DNA of 64,000 nucleotides from Onchocerca lupi (Eukaryota > Nematoda > Chromadorea > Rhabditida > Onchocercidae). Both the position numbers and the translations under genes were made by a program. Where the stretch lies: the NCBI GenBank assembly GCA_028564675.1, contig JAOVVO010000356.1:1-64000 (forward strand), in the 5' to 3' direction. The notes under the pieces were generated by a model, which had not been told where the DNA came from, did not search any database, and worked only from the letters and a program-made list of their open reading frames with translations. Of the stretch, positions 27,829 to 40,640 are shown piece by piece (positions within the stretch are counted from its first letter, which is position 1; each line of letters begins with the position of its first letter).

Positions 27829-30800
27829 AACTTTTTAAAAATCGAATAGTTAAAAGCCTAAAAACAATCACTGCATATCAGATCAACCTATCTTTCGCTT
27901 CTACATCCATTTGTTCTTCGCAGGTTTTTTATTTCATTCTATCCATCAAAATTAGATTTGAAAAACTTATTTCAATTACTTTCGATGAAATGCTGGTTCT
28001 ATGAAATCAGGAAAGTTTAGGTTAGGCTTCAACGAGAGACTTAAATATATAAATTATACTAGATTTCCGATATTTTCCTAGTGCAACAGTTTCCTAACTC
28101 ATGATTAGCGTATTTATAGCTCATGATAACAAAGTCGAAAGATTTCAATTGACAGCTTTTAAAGAGTCAAAAATTGTTGAACAATCATAAAACGGAAACC
28201 ATTGCCTTGACTAGTTCCTTGATTTGATGGAACATACTGTTGTTGCTGACCATCACCAGCAGTACTCATCGCTTTGAGACCCAAAACTTCAGCATTTACT
28301 GGCAACATTCCCGGTACTGGTCCTGATGATGATCCTGCCGTTTGACCTAATTCCTGCAATAGCATTCATGGTTATCAACGAAACCTTTTTCATATTTCTG
28401 CAGGCCGCTTCATTTTTGCTTCTACTTTACCATTCTATTATTTGTTTCCAAATAACCCGTTTCCTATCTTCTTTTGTCATTCCGTTTATTTATCACTAAA
28501 ATGTAAAAACTAGCAATCCCATAAAAGCAAATCATTAAATTTATGAAAAGAAGAAACCAAAAATAGGTAGTTATTTACCTGTTTTGGTGTACTGGTACTT
28601 GCTCGTGACGCAGCAGCAGCTGCAGCTGCAGCCGCTGCTGCAACCGTAGCAACTGGTGAATACTGTCTAATCATACCTGCTGCTCCAACATTATGCATGC
28701 TCGTTAATGCAGCTGGATTCAATGTCAGATTACCATTTGTTGTATGCAGACGAGTCAACCCTGCAAGTCTTTACTATATTACCAGATTTCCAAGTGAAAA
28801 AATACAAATCGAGCTTCCCTAAGTATATCGATCGTCTTCACGAGAAACTTGATCATTCAAAGCAGCAAATCTTCAGATAATAAAGAGTATAAATACTTCA
28901 GAAATATTCTGTGATTGGAGTATTAAATGATCTTCAAAATGTCAACAAATTGTTCCATTCAATTTACCCATTATCGGCAAAACTTACTTTTACCAATTAC
29001 TTTTACCCGTTAGAACCGACAGTATCATTTAGCCTATTTGAAGCGTATGAAACTTATAAGATAGCGTATAAGAACAAGCTTCCTGCTCCAAACAATGAAA
29101 ATGTATTTAAATTAGATATCGGATTGGACATTAAATACGCAAACTTACAATATTACAAAACGTCCAGTGATTACTTGATGGAAAACCAATTAAAAAACAA
29201 AAAAAAAAAAGACAAATTTTCGCGTAAAAAACATACCGGAAGATGCAATATATTGAACTTGTTCAAGTCGAGAAGAGATTGCTTGCTGCTCTGATAACTG
29301 AACATTGGGATCCTGCCTTAGCGACATCTGCGACCGAACTGTCTCCACTGCAATCATCTATCATATTGCACGATCTCAAAGTTAAATGACAAATTCAAAC
29401 CGTTTGCGGAGAAAGGGCGGGATATTTTTAGTTAAGGAACATCGTTCAATAAGTTGGAGTTATTTTTAATAGTTAAATTTTTTGATGAAATTAGAAAATT
29501 TATTTTGAAACTGGCCAATAAAATAATAATTTTCTTTTATCTGGTTTGTTATTTCTTACCATCAATGAAACTAATAATGATAATAAACACACACGAAATG
29601 AACTAATTGAACTACAGACACCACACATCTCAACAAATGATACATCCAACCAGAAATGAAGGAAATTTATAAACCTGGTTCCGCAGGTGGTTGAATAACC
29701 ACTGAAGCAACACTTTGTTCATCTGGCTCCTTTTTTAATTGTTTGTCCACTGTTTCCAAGTCTTTTAAAATCATTCTGCAAAAAAGAAAAAATCAATACT
29801 TTTCGAGACTTTAAAAAAAGAGAAAAAGCACAATTTAGTTTTCCCTTGAAAATAGCTGTTAGTCGATATTTATTTAAGACAAAACTAATATATTCAAATA
29901 TAGCACAACTAAATTTTTATGTCCAACTTCGGCATTACTCAGATCGACAATTAAAATTTCGATTACTTGAAGTCAAACATTCAACATCACGACTATTATC
30001 CATTATCATTTGTTAAAAGATCACAGAAAACAATGAGATGGATCAGGATAATCGCTGCTTATTGTCAACTTATCTATAAAGGAGAATAAAAAATTAGTGT
30101 AAAATAATAATTTCCAAGAGAAAAAAAAAATTCTGAAAAACGTTTGAATCTATAATTTTTGGAAAAACATTTCTACCTTCAATATTAACCCGTCGATAAT
30201 ATTTAAACAAACTAAAGAAAAAACATATATATTCGAAATTTCTAAAGAAAGAGAGTAAAAATGATATCCAAATTTCTTGAAATTAGATGTTACGTAATAT
30301 TATAAAAAGAAATGAACACTAAGTTAAATAATACGATTTTCGGTGAAATGGACATTTTTATCAAACGACCTTTAGTTCCGACTAATCAAAGAATTTTTTC
30401 TAAAAAAGGAAAAAAAATTACAGAAAGAATGTAGGCCTTGATATATCATCTGGGAGATTTCACGTAGATATATCTTAGATGCAAGATTCTAAAAACTACA
30501 TATTGATAAGAGCATGATTACTTCCATCTAAACACTACTATTTATAATAGGAAACAAACATATTTTCATGTGAAATTAATCAATTTAATGAATAATTTTT
30601 AATTTTGCCGAAAAGTGCTAAAAAATGAAGTTGCTTTTTTAATTACATTGTAACAAATGAGCCAGAGATGAACACAAAAATTTACAAATGTATGCAAGTG
30701 AAAGAATGCATCTTTTATTAACTAACTGAAATATTCAACAAAAATGAGCAAATTTGTAAAAAAAAAAGAAAAAAAGAAGGGAAAAAAGAATGCACTCATT

Positions 30801-33800
30801 ATGAACTAGTTGAAAGGGAGTTTGAAAAGGTGCGAAAAAAGTGTATTTTATTTGAAATGATGCAAATGAAATAGCATGCATTATTTGTTGGTAATAATTT
30901 GTTATATATATCAAGGCCATTTATTTGATAGTTCAATGACTTAACATTTAATTAACTGACAAATTTATATATCATGCACTCATTCGTCAATGCATCGTCA
31001 TAATAGATCGTAGATCGATTGTTGTAGGAGAAATTTTGATAAGAAAAAATGAAATTTGCTTCATCCTTAATCTTAATAACTTCAACTTCTTCCTATCTTC
31101 ATTTCTTTTCTTTCTTGAGCGCAAAATTTTTCCATAATGCTACACTTTTCATTTCTTATCATCTTCGTCAGTTTGTTAGACTATCAACAGTTGAAAGAAT
31201 AAATCGTAGAAAATGGCAAGAAAAATTTCACAAGATAGAAAGATATTTTGCTGATGAATTGCTTAACTAATCAGAGATTAAACATCTACATAATCTAATG
31301 GCTGAAAACTATCATAAACTTTCAGGCAGTCCTCTGACAACCATACAATATACTTAATGGAAAACAATCTCGATGTAAGAAATCGAGAGCTTAAACTTGG
31401 CTTTTTTTCTTATATTCAAAGAAAATTTGAGTATAGGTATAGTCGAAAATATTGAGACAAAGTGATATTCATCTCCCACAATAATATCTTTTCATTCTTC
31501 CTTTATCATGCAAATAATATATGCATATATATGCCACACATACATACGTATGCTGTACCACACACTAAGATTCCAGGTAAAAATTAGGACGTTTCATCAA
31601 TTCTGAATTTGAATCATTATCACGAATTTTTATTTTTTTGTTTTCATTTCTTTCCTTAATCAGTTAACTGAATCGTTTTGAATATTAAAAACCACCTCTA
31701 TGAATCCCTCGAATTTCATCTTTGTATTAATTCTTCACAGGAAACTCAAATTTGAGCATCTTATAAATTGTTAAGTAATATCAAGAGGACGTGAAACAAA
31801 ACCTCGAAATTTTTAAGCCAAGACAATTTTAGGTAATCAAAATTTCAGGTTTAAATCGACCTCATCGTTGGCTATGATTATAATTATATCATGTATGTAG
31901 TGCAAATGTTTCGTCAGACGAATCAAAATATGTATATCCTACAAAACTAAATATATTGGTTATGAGTTGTTGAATCGTTATAGAATCTAGCATTTCTTAT
32001 TTGACAAAAAATCTCGCACAAGATTAGAATAATAGTTTGAACATTGTTTAAAGGTGGCTTAAACTATTATTCCAATTGTTCGACTTATTGAAAAAAAAAA
32101 TGTCAAAGAAACAATTGAGAATTTGGAAATAAGGCTTAGATTTTGGTTACTTCATTACACATTAAATCTTGGGAAAAATTTGCTTTTGCAGTTTTCAGTC
32201 AACAATAGTTTGATAAGGCAAAAAATATTAATGGTTCGATAGCTGAAAAAATTTAATTATATCTCAGACATATAAATTCATTTGCATATCTATTATACAA
32301 ATTCATTGCATTTGTAACACATTGAAATACAAATGCATCTGCATGTCTATTATGCATTCATTGTATTTACGATATGTCGAAAATACAGGTGTCCAATTTA
32401 CTTAACAATGACACATATTAATCGTCGATTTCTAAAGAAAATTATGAACAAAATAATGGGACGTATTGCATAAATGAAAATTCCTCGAAATGATTCTTTC
32501 TTTTTTTTGCTCGAAAAAAATTTCAAACGAAAAATAAAATTCAATAAAAAACGAAATAAACTGATGAAATTTATGATTGCTAAATTTTAGAAAAAAGAAA
32601 AAGATATCTAAAAAAGTAGCTGCTTTTACAAGAAGCAACTATTCTAGATATCTTTTTTTTTCTATTGATGGAACAGAATATCGAAAGAGCAATAATAACT
32701 ACAGCAATGCTTATAACTATAGCAGAACATATACAGCTGATAAGTTCCAGTTAAATATGATTGATATTCGAAAGCTCTCTGATCGAGAACAGAAAAAGAG
32801 CATAGTTAGGAATTTGCCATTATTCATCAATATTAGTCTCTAGAAAAAAATTGAGACTTTATAACTGCTCAAGCATATGAACACAAGTCTCGAAAATTAT
32901 ATTCTCTCACTTTGTAATTATTTGTATAACAATTTCGAAAGTTCAAATTATTGCTTGACCTATGATAGTGCATTTTTTTATCGAATCATATAAGGTCAGA
33001 GTTTTGCGGAATATTTAGCCCTATAGAGTTATCATGAGGCGCCCTCTTTTCCCTCCGACATACTCATACTTCATATTAAGATCATCGCATTTCTCGTTCA
33101 AAAAAATGAATCTTTAAAGTTGCTAATTACTTATATCAGCAATTTACAATAAATCTATTTAAAAGATTATTGCTATAAATGAATCCTAATATTTCAGCTT
33201 GTCCGTATTAATCTCAACTAAGTTGCAAATGATCTAATCGACACGAAATGTTCAATTTAATGCTCAAAATAGTGCAATAAGAGGATAAGAAAAATAATGA
33301 AACAAAAAAAAAAAAAAATACTTCGGAAGCTCTCTCATACGTCAAATCCACAACACAAATGCCCATTCGTTGTGCAAAAAGAAATTTGAGAATAGGTTGG
33401 TAGGTACATATGTATGTTTGTATGCTTGTATGTGTATGTTTGTATGTATGGATGTGTACATTCTTATATTAGCATATGCTCTTTTTATAAAGTACAAAGT
33501 ACGAAAAAAGAAAAAAAAAAAAATCCGAAAGAAATGAGCAGAAGACCTTATCAGAGAGAGTATAAAACGATCGAATATCTCTGGTCGCATTACTATCGCT
33601 CGCTTCTTTCCCTTCTTTATTTCTCCTTCCCTCCCTTTTTTCTCTCTCTCTCTCTCTCTCTCTCGTTTACTTTCAAAAATATGAGGAAGAAAACAATCTC
33701 AGCTAAAGAAAAGAGAAATTGGATTAATAAAAACAAACAATGGAAATGAAACTGATGAGAAATTTCGATCATTAACCATCAAAATTATTTTGCAACAGTT

Positions 33801-34154
33801 GTAATCCAAAATTTGGATTCGAAACTACAACACCATGACGTGGAAATGAAGAAGATAACAGAGCAACGAAGTTTCGTAAGCTTCATATCAAGCTGGTAAT
33901 CTATTAATCCAAGTTTTGTTGCTCTATTATTCATGAAAATGATCAAAAGAAAAGAAAAACCTCATTGTTATAAATGTAATTTATTGAAATATACCCAAAA
34001 TTGAAAATTTTCTATATAACCAATCCAAGAGGAGAAATTTGATGGAAGTTATGACAGGTTTGTTAAACTTTAAAAATTTTTTTTTAATACAAAACATATT
34101 GGAAAAATTAAAACAAAGAAATAAACAAATAAAAAAAAGCAATGAGCGAAAATG

Positions 34155-34197
<43 letters not shown>

Positions 34198-37100
34198 GAG
34201 CGAAAATGAAAAAAGAAACGGAAATATCGTAAATTTTTTACAATATTCCAATTTTTATAGGAACATTTAAATGTATAAAATGAGCACCCTTCACAATGCC
34301 TTAATTTATCAAAAAAAAAATTCCCAAAACTTGTCAAAGACTGAAGAGTAAATACCGAACAAATGAGTCAAATAAGAAACAAATAAACGGACAAGTTCCA
34401 ACAAGCTTTCTAAAATACCTAAAAGAAAAAGTAGGAAGATTAAAAAAAAATGAATGGGAAATTGTTATTCAAATTATTCGTCGCAGCAATCATCATTATT
34501 ACATATTCCATATCATCTGTTTATAATAATTATTAGCCGAAGTATCATCTTTTCCTTCCTCTTTCTATTTCGTCCAACAATTTGAAATTGACGTCATCTC
34601 TGTACTTCGAATAGAAAATGACAAATATGAAAAGAGAGAGATGGAGAAAGAAAAAGGGAGAGAAAGAGAAGGGGAGAGAGGGAGAAGGAGAGAGAAAAGG
34701 AAGAGAAAGGGAGAAACGATGATTCTACTTTCACTTTTCCCTCCGGTAATAATTTCGTTAATGAATAAATAAGGCACAAATTTTCATCATTCAATGGGCT
34801 TTTTTTTTTCTTCCTTCCTCACAATACGTAAAAAAAGGATGAAGAGAATGTTCGAGAATTTTTTTTATGATAAAATTTGTTATGTCTTTTGTCGAAATTA
34901 ATTTTCCTTCTTTTACAACTAATTTTGGGAATTATTTCAAATGAAATGATTTTTCTTGACCAAAAAATTTACTGATGTTAAACTGAAACAAAAGGACATA
35001 CTGAGAAACAACTGCCTATATAGTAGATAATAAGAGATGAAAATGTAGATGGTAAACTGAAAATAAGCTAATCTATTCCAATGATTTAATCGAACAGAGG
35101 AAAAACTTCATCGAAACAAATTGATCTAAATGATGGATAATAAATAATGGTCTCCAGATAAATTTAACTGATACCACTGATATTGATATAACATTAACAC
35201 CTAATAGAATTTCTCGATCCAAAATATCATAAAGTATAAACAACATCAATAAAAGTAGAGATATTTGCTGTAATTCCATCAAATCTTTCTTCAGTTTATT
35301 CGTGCCAGAATAATCATTCACTTATTTTCGAATGCCATAATTGAAAGCATAGAGAGAAAGGGAGAGAAAAAAAGAATGAAAAATGATTTGTGGGGAAACG
35401 CTATAATTTCTTTCATATACATTCATACAAAATTCCGGAAAGATCTAAGAGAAGCAAAATTTAATCGCTTTCAAAAACTTACAATTAAAATATGTTGAAA
35501 TATATTGGGAACGGATACGAAAGCAATTTAAATCCGGAAAACTCATAGAGATTTTTCATTACCGAATAATTTTGGGATATACATCGTAAAAACACAAATG
35601 CTATTACTTTATAGTTCGGTGAATCTCTTGCAATAAAAACAGAAAAGATTAAAATGAAATCATCTGATCGAGTTAATTTTTCAGTTATCTAATCCTTTAC
35701 CTTATATCACTTCCGGTTTTCTGTTTCTTCGTTTCATTTCCTAGTTACTTTATTTCATTAATTTCCTGATCTTTTACTTAACGTCATTTTCACTATAATA
35801 ATTCAGTATTTCATTTTGGCATCTATTCATAAATCGCTGTCAAATCCCTGCATGAATTTCACATAATGATACAATGATATAGGTCATACCTATGTCACCT
35901 GTTTGTAAGATCTACGGAAAATAACTGAATTATCCATTAAGAAGTAATAGTTGTTAATGAATTACTGCGTTAAACATACTTTAATGAAATAAACTATAAA
36001 AAGAAAAAGCAATTTCGAGACTGCAGGTATTTCATTAAATGAATTTTGCCTATAAGTAACAGTAAACTCTGCATATTTGACTCATTACTATAGGTTGAAT
36101 AAAGACTTTCCTAGAACTAATAAGAGATGCATTAATAACATACATCTAATAAAATATCAGAAACGGACATCTTTAATATCACTTCATCTCAATAAGAAAT
36201 TTTCATAGAAAAATTCAAGAAAAAGGAGCAAAAAAATTTATAATCAATTACAATGGATTCTTATCTCCACTACTGCAAAAACTTCGTCAAATCCTATATT
36301 TTTCGAATATCACTTCAAACAATTTGAATCATTTGGCATTAATTTTTTAATTCTGACATTACCTAATGTCTTTCATCACTTCATCGATATTGTGGAAACT
36401 ACCATTCTTGATTACAGTTAGCTATTCCGACTTTAACTTTCCTTCCTTTAATTTGTACTATTTGAGTAAAAAAAACTATTTCTGTTAATCTTACACTGCC
36501 CTTCAGTCAACAGTCAAGTTTATTTTCTTCATATCACTATCGTTCTCTTCTATAAAACACCAATGAAAGTTTCAATATGGAAAATTAAGAAATAACGACA
36601 AAATAGTAAAAAAGAAAATTTTAAGGAGAATTGTATCATTTAATTTAGCTAATTAAGGTAAATTTTCTTATTAAAGTACATTATAGAAAATTTGTTCATT
36701 AAAATTGTAAATGATGGGAAAGCGTCATGAAATCACTTATGTGATATATGATTTTTTCAAGAAATAAAGAGAAAAGTACGTTCTAAAAGTGATAATGCAG
36801 AGTAAAGCAAGAGCAGCTTACACTGGAATTTTGAACATCGGAGACTGAATTCTATCCTTCACTTTTTTCCCCTCACTTTCTGGTAACTAAGACACATTCT
36901 TGAAAGATGCTAAAGCAACTCTGTTTCTTTCTGCTTCTTTTCAAAATTAAAATAGTCAAAGAATAATGCTTTTGAGCCAAAAATTCTTGATAAGATTATT
37001 TGAACTGATAATCGAGTGATTAAATAAATGCACCTATATAAATAATATCTTGAAAGGAAATTCTACAGTATACTGCCGAATTTTCATGAGAAATCTCATT

Positions 37101-37207
37101 TGATTAGGTAAGTACAATGAGGTAGCACTTTTCTTGAAATGCAAAGTTATCTATTTCAACACAAAACAGCGATGCCAATAATAATTTAATTGAATTTTAG
37201 GAAATCA

Positions 37208-37253
<46 letters not shown>

Positions 37254-39001
37254 CAGATAATAGCTCATTCTTTTCCCAAATAGATCGAAAAGAAACCTGT
37301 GAATGCACAGTCATCACATTAAATCACGTCATATCATATTTTTGCCAAATGGTTTTTATACATTTATAGTCCGTTAAAGTACTTTAGATTCAATATTGCT
37401 TTTTTGTCAGAAAATATTTCACAAAATGAAAACAATATTATGGTAAATATAGCTTTAATGAAAGTACATCTCATATATATATATATATATACAGTGAATG
37501 TTTTCTAGATTACGGAGGGCTATTAATTTGAACTATTTCTCAACTATTATTTTAAAAATATGATTTACATTTAATCATGGTTTGGAGTGAAAAATCATCT
37601 AATTTAGTGTTCGTAGTGTTAATCTATTCTCAGATTATCCGCAAATTTCATATTCTGAAAAATTAAAAAAATTATATTATAGTTTCAGAAGTACAATCTT
37701 CTAAATATAAAATTATATTCTGAAATTCAATTTTAAGCATAAAAAAAAGCAGTGTAAAAAAGCCGAGAAAGAATTAATTAACCGGTAGGATGGTCGCCGA
37801 TTGAGTTGTTCGCGACGCCGTCGTGCTTCATCATCACTGATTATTTCATCGTTCGATTGGTTCTGTAAGATCACTTTTGCGAGGACTTTCAGCTGAAAAT
37901 GCAACACACAAACGTTTCGACAACAAAAAACATGCAAATCTAACTATATTTTAACGAATAAACAAAATTACACATCCGTAAATCTAAATACGACAAAAGA
38001 TATGAAATTTTAGACAGAGGAAAAAAAAAAGGAAATCTTAATTTTCAAACAAATACTTAATAATATTATTTAGATTTTAAAATGGAAACTTATTTTAAAT
38101 TTTGGGCCAAATATATTTTTTAAGTTCTAACCGACGAAAACGTAGTAGTTAGCCAAATATCCGTGATAGTTTATTTTTCAGATTCCATTATTTCTTTTTT
38201 GAAGCTAACTTCTGTAGCAAATGCCCATAACAAAAGAAAAATTTAAGATCTCAAAACAAATTTCCGGAATATGAGAAAACTTGTTACATTAAATATGAAA
38301 TTATATTTTATTGATATCCAGAATTACGCCATTCATCCTCAGAAGGCCGTTGATATGTACATTAAAGCCATAATACAATAAGCACGGCTAATTTACATTT
38401 ACAATTTTTCAGAACATGGATTATATTACTGTACTGTTTGTATTTCAGAACATAGGTTATATCATGATTCGCAATGTTATTTTTCGCAGCTAATGATGAA
38501 CGTCATAAAGAATTCTTTCAAACATGAATTATATTTCGATGTTGTTGTCATGAATCGCAATGTTATTTTTCACAACTGACGATTAACGTCATAAAGAATA
38601 CTTTTAAACATGATATTTTGATGTTGTTGTCATGATTCGCAGTACTATTTTTTCACAGCTGAGATGAATGTCATGACGAACACTTTCTCAGTCATAATAT
38701 CAGCTTATGAAAATGAAGCTTCTTTTCCTAGTATTTAAGACAAAATTGAAGACTGTCTGTTTTTGAAGGCAAATGGAAATTTCTTATCTTTCTCTGCAAA
38801 TAAATCATTTCTTTCATAAAACATTAACTACATTCAAAAGAGCAGTATTTTTATTTTTAGAGCTTGAAACCCTTCCATTGTATATTTACACGGAAAAGAC
38901 TGATCTAACTTTCGGATAACTGGAGAAACAAAGATGTAAACAAATACCGCTTCTGGTTCGCTTGTTGATGGATTCTGTATAATAGATGGCTCACGTGACA
39001 T
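26907..39001 (-). CDS. crh-1: CREB-family bZIP transcription factor (CRH-1), 8 exons
   Basis: Exons in transcript order: 38948-39001, 37783-37892, 29675-29775, 29237-29347, 28579-28760, 28200-28353, 27567-27696, 26907-27060; 996 nt, 331 aa. The kinase-inducible domain spans the exon 2/3 junction: EQLNRRPSYRMILKDLETVD, with Ser53 in RRPSY equivalent to mammalian CREB Ser133, the PKA/CaMK target that recruits CBP. A Gln/Ser- and poly-Ala-rich activation region follows (12 Ala in a row in exon 5). The C-terminal bZIP is RKRQVRLLKNREAAKECRRK at 271-290 plus a zipper with heptad leucines 298, 305, 312 and 319, almost identical to animal CREB1/ATF1. The protein works in the nucleus as a dimer on CRE sites. 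A 1.06-kb intron follows exon 1 and an 8-kb intron splits the KID. Inferred regulation: PKA phosphorylation, alternative first exons, and CRE-like sites in its own promoter and introns. Confidence 0.95.
27793..27826. repeat. (AT)17 microsatellite
   Basis: A dinucleotide tract in the intron just upstream of the exon encoding the start of the CREB bZIP basic region. Confidence 0.95.
34144..34212. repeat. 42-nt poly-A tract flanked by short direct repeats
   Basis: GAGCGAAAATGAAAA occurs at 34144-34158 and again at 34198-34212, on either side of a run of 42 A. It lies in the 8-kb crh-1 intron. Confidence 0.85.
34589..34596. promoter_or_regulatory. Palindromic cAMP-response element TGACGTCA
   Basis: A perfect full-length CRE, the consensus target of CREB dimers, lies inside the 8-kb intron of the CREB gene. 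It is about 4.8 kb upstream of exon 3, which itself begins with an in-frame ATG. Whether it is bound or drives an internal promoter cannot be seen from sequence. Confidence 0.45.
38462..38700. repeat. Three-copy tandem repeat, about 85 bp, in crh-1 intron 1
   Basis: Copies at about 38462-38547, 38548-38630 and 38631-38700 share TCATGATTCGCAATGTTATT, then ACGTCATAAAGAA and GATGTTGTTG. Copies 1 and 2 carry AACGTCAT (ATGACGTT on the coding strand, a CRE-type half-site, at 38499-38505 and 38585-38591). Copy 3 has a mutated version next to TGACG. Confidence 0.75.
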
Positions 39002-40583
39002 TGCTTTCGTTCTCTCGTTTTCACTCTTTTTAACGCATATTCATTCTATAAGAATGTTAGCATAATTGGAATAGAATATAAGAAAAAGTTGTTTTCGATG
39101 ACGTAGTTTTTACAACAAATATCACTTGCTTTCATCAGACGTCAAATACTGGTATCAAGAAAAACATCTGGTTGAGGAAAATCTAAACTTCATTTCTAAA
39201 GACAAATGTCAACAAACAATCGAATTAATCAAATAACTAATTAAATAGTTTTAAAAATTATTTTAAATATTTTGTTTCGTTTCATTAAATACCTCCGGAA
39301 AAATGCAAAAAAAAGAAACGAAAAAGATGGAAAAGGAAAAGAAGGCAGCGGATAAATAAACGTTCAACAAGGTTTATCATCATTAGTTACATATCATATA
39401 ATTATTCAAGGAACCAAAAAACTAATTATAAAATAGGAAGAGAATATGGGATAAGAAAGAAGTGGTACACTGATAAAATAAGATTTCCGGAAATGATTTA
39501 TCAGCAATTCTTAAACTTTGTTCTTCTTTTTCTTTTTCTCGTTTTTCTTATATCTCTTTATTTTATCTCTAAACAGTAAGTTTAATGAGCCTCAAAAATA
39601 TATTTGGCTCTAGTCTCATATGTACGCTATAAAATGATAATACTAATAATAGAACAATCTCTTCTCTTTCGGGCGATTTAACTTAAGCCATAAATTATTT
39701 CCCCGAAAAAAACAAGCTGAAATTAAAATAAAAATTAAAACTTGATTTTAAAGTCTAATTCAATAAATATGAAAAAGAAATCATCCAAATGAAAATAGTA
39801 AAAAATAATAAAAAATAAAAAAGGACTAAATAAAACATCCCATTTAAAAATCAAAGATTTCAATTCTTTTTTTTTTTTTTTTTTTGAAAATATCATACAT
39901 TTACTGAAATTTTTTAGACTTATTATAAATATTAAGAATAAAGATCAAATGGAACATTAAAAATTGCTCTTACATTCATCGATACTTCCTAGCAATCCTT
40001 CATTTGAATTACAATTAAGTGCAAATTGAAAACAAATCCTACAAAGAAAATTGTTATACAAAGAGTGAATATCTCAATTGTCCAACAAATTTTCACAAGA
40101 AAAAGGTTACCATTCGCGGAAAAGTTTCTGCTACTCTAAAATCAAAAATAAAGAATATGAAATAAAGTGAGATAGAAAAGAACAAAATGATAAGACTAGT
40201 AGGATACATATTACTCAACATTTGAGCATTCAATTCAGACAGAATTCTTGATTAGCCATGAAATTTCCACAAAAATTTCTATATATAGTAGAATTTTGTT
40301 TGACGGCATTCCTGCTTCATCATAGTTTGTTAAAAAATGAATTATCAGGTAATTTTTTTCTTCTTTAAAATATTTCTGAATTTAATTATGTTCGTGTCAT
40401 ACGACAAATCTGACGCAAGGTGATATCAGCATCTTATCATTGCAGTATTAATGATATTTACATTGTATGGTAATGTAAACTTTATAAACAAATGACAGCA
40501 TATGATAATGCTGATAAAATGTAAAAATAAGCATTTCTGATGGGATGAAAAGAACTAAAATTAGTAAACTGGACACAATTTAC
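39002..40583. other. Proximal promoter and flank of crh-1
   Basis: AT-rich DNA between the proximal first exon and a candidate distal first exon. Contains the CRE-like pair above, long pyrimidine and poly-T runs (about 39519-39546 and 39868-39884), and no coding frame of note. Confidence 0.5.
39099..39144 (-). promoter_or_regulatory. Pair of CRE-like sites in the proximal crh-1 promoter
   Basis: TGACGTAG lies at 39099-39106 and AGACGTCA (TGACGTCT on the coding strand) at 39137-39144. These are 98 and 136 bp upstream of the ATG at 39001. Each matches the CRE consensus at seven of eight positions. A TCACGTGA E-box-type palindrome (38991-38998) lies directly after the start codon. Auto-regulation by CREB is inferred from these sites. 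Confidence 0.4.
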
Positions 40584-40640
40584 GTGCACTTTCAGCACCA
40601 AAATATTGCCATCTTCAGTCTCTGCTTCACAATGTATCAT
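40584..40640 (-). CDS. crh-1: Candidate distal first coding exon of crh-1
   Basis: On the minus strand an ATG at 40640 opens MIHCEAETEDGNILVLKVH (19 codons), followed at once by a GTAAAT donor. It ends in phase 0, the phase needed to join crh-1 exon 2 at 37892. It would replace the 18-residue start encoded at 38948-39001 and leave KID and bZIP unchanged. Alternative first exons are known for CREB/CREM genes and for C. elegans crh-1. The acidic residues just before the KID fit the family. The GC-rich stretch immediately upstream (40660-40900) could be its promoter. The frame would otherwise run on to a stop after 49 codons, so an independent short ORF is possible. Confidence 0.4.

Larger units (their letters stand above)
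29776..37782 (-). other. 8-kb intron of crh-1 that splits the KID
   Basis: No nested gene was found. Contents: a degenerate TATG-rich tract near 33411-33460, (TC)12 at 33641-33664, a poly-A run of 42 at 34155-34196, a long purine tract at 34634-34715, and a CA run followed by 26 A at 37208-37245. There is also a degraded duplication of about 55 bp at 32277-32387 and one perfect palindromic CRE at 34589-34596. Plus-strand open frames at 31049-31270 and 32577-32843 are of chance length for this composition. Confidence 0.6.

Noticed and set aside
32577..32843. 88-codon plus-strand open frame in the large crh-1 intron
   Set aside because: About one frame of this length is expected by chance in the window; composition is Asn/Lys/Ser-rich with no recognisable motif.
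33981..34337. 118-codon minus-strand open frame rich in Phe
   Set aside because: Produced by the 42-nt poly-A tract read as poly-Phe.
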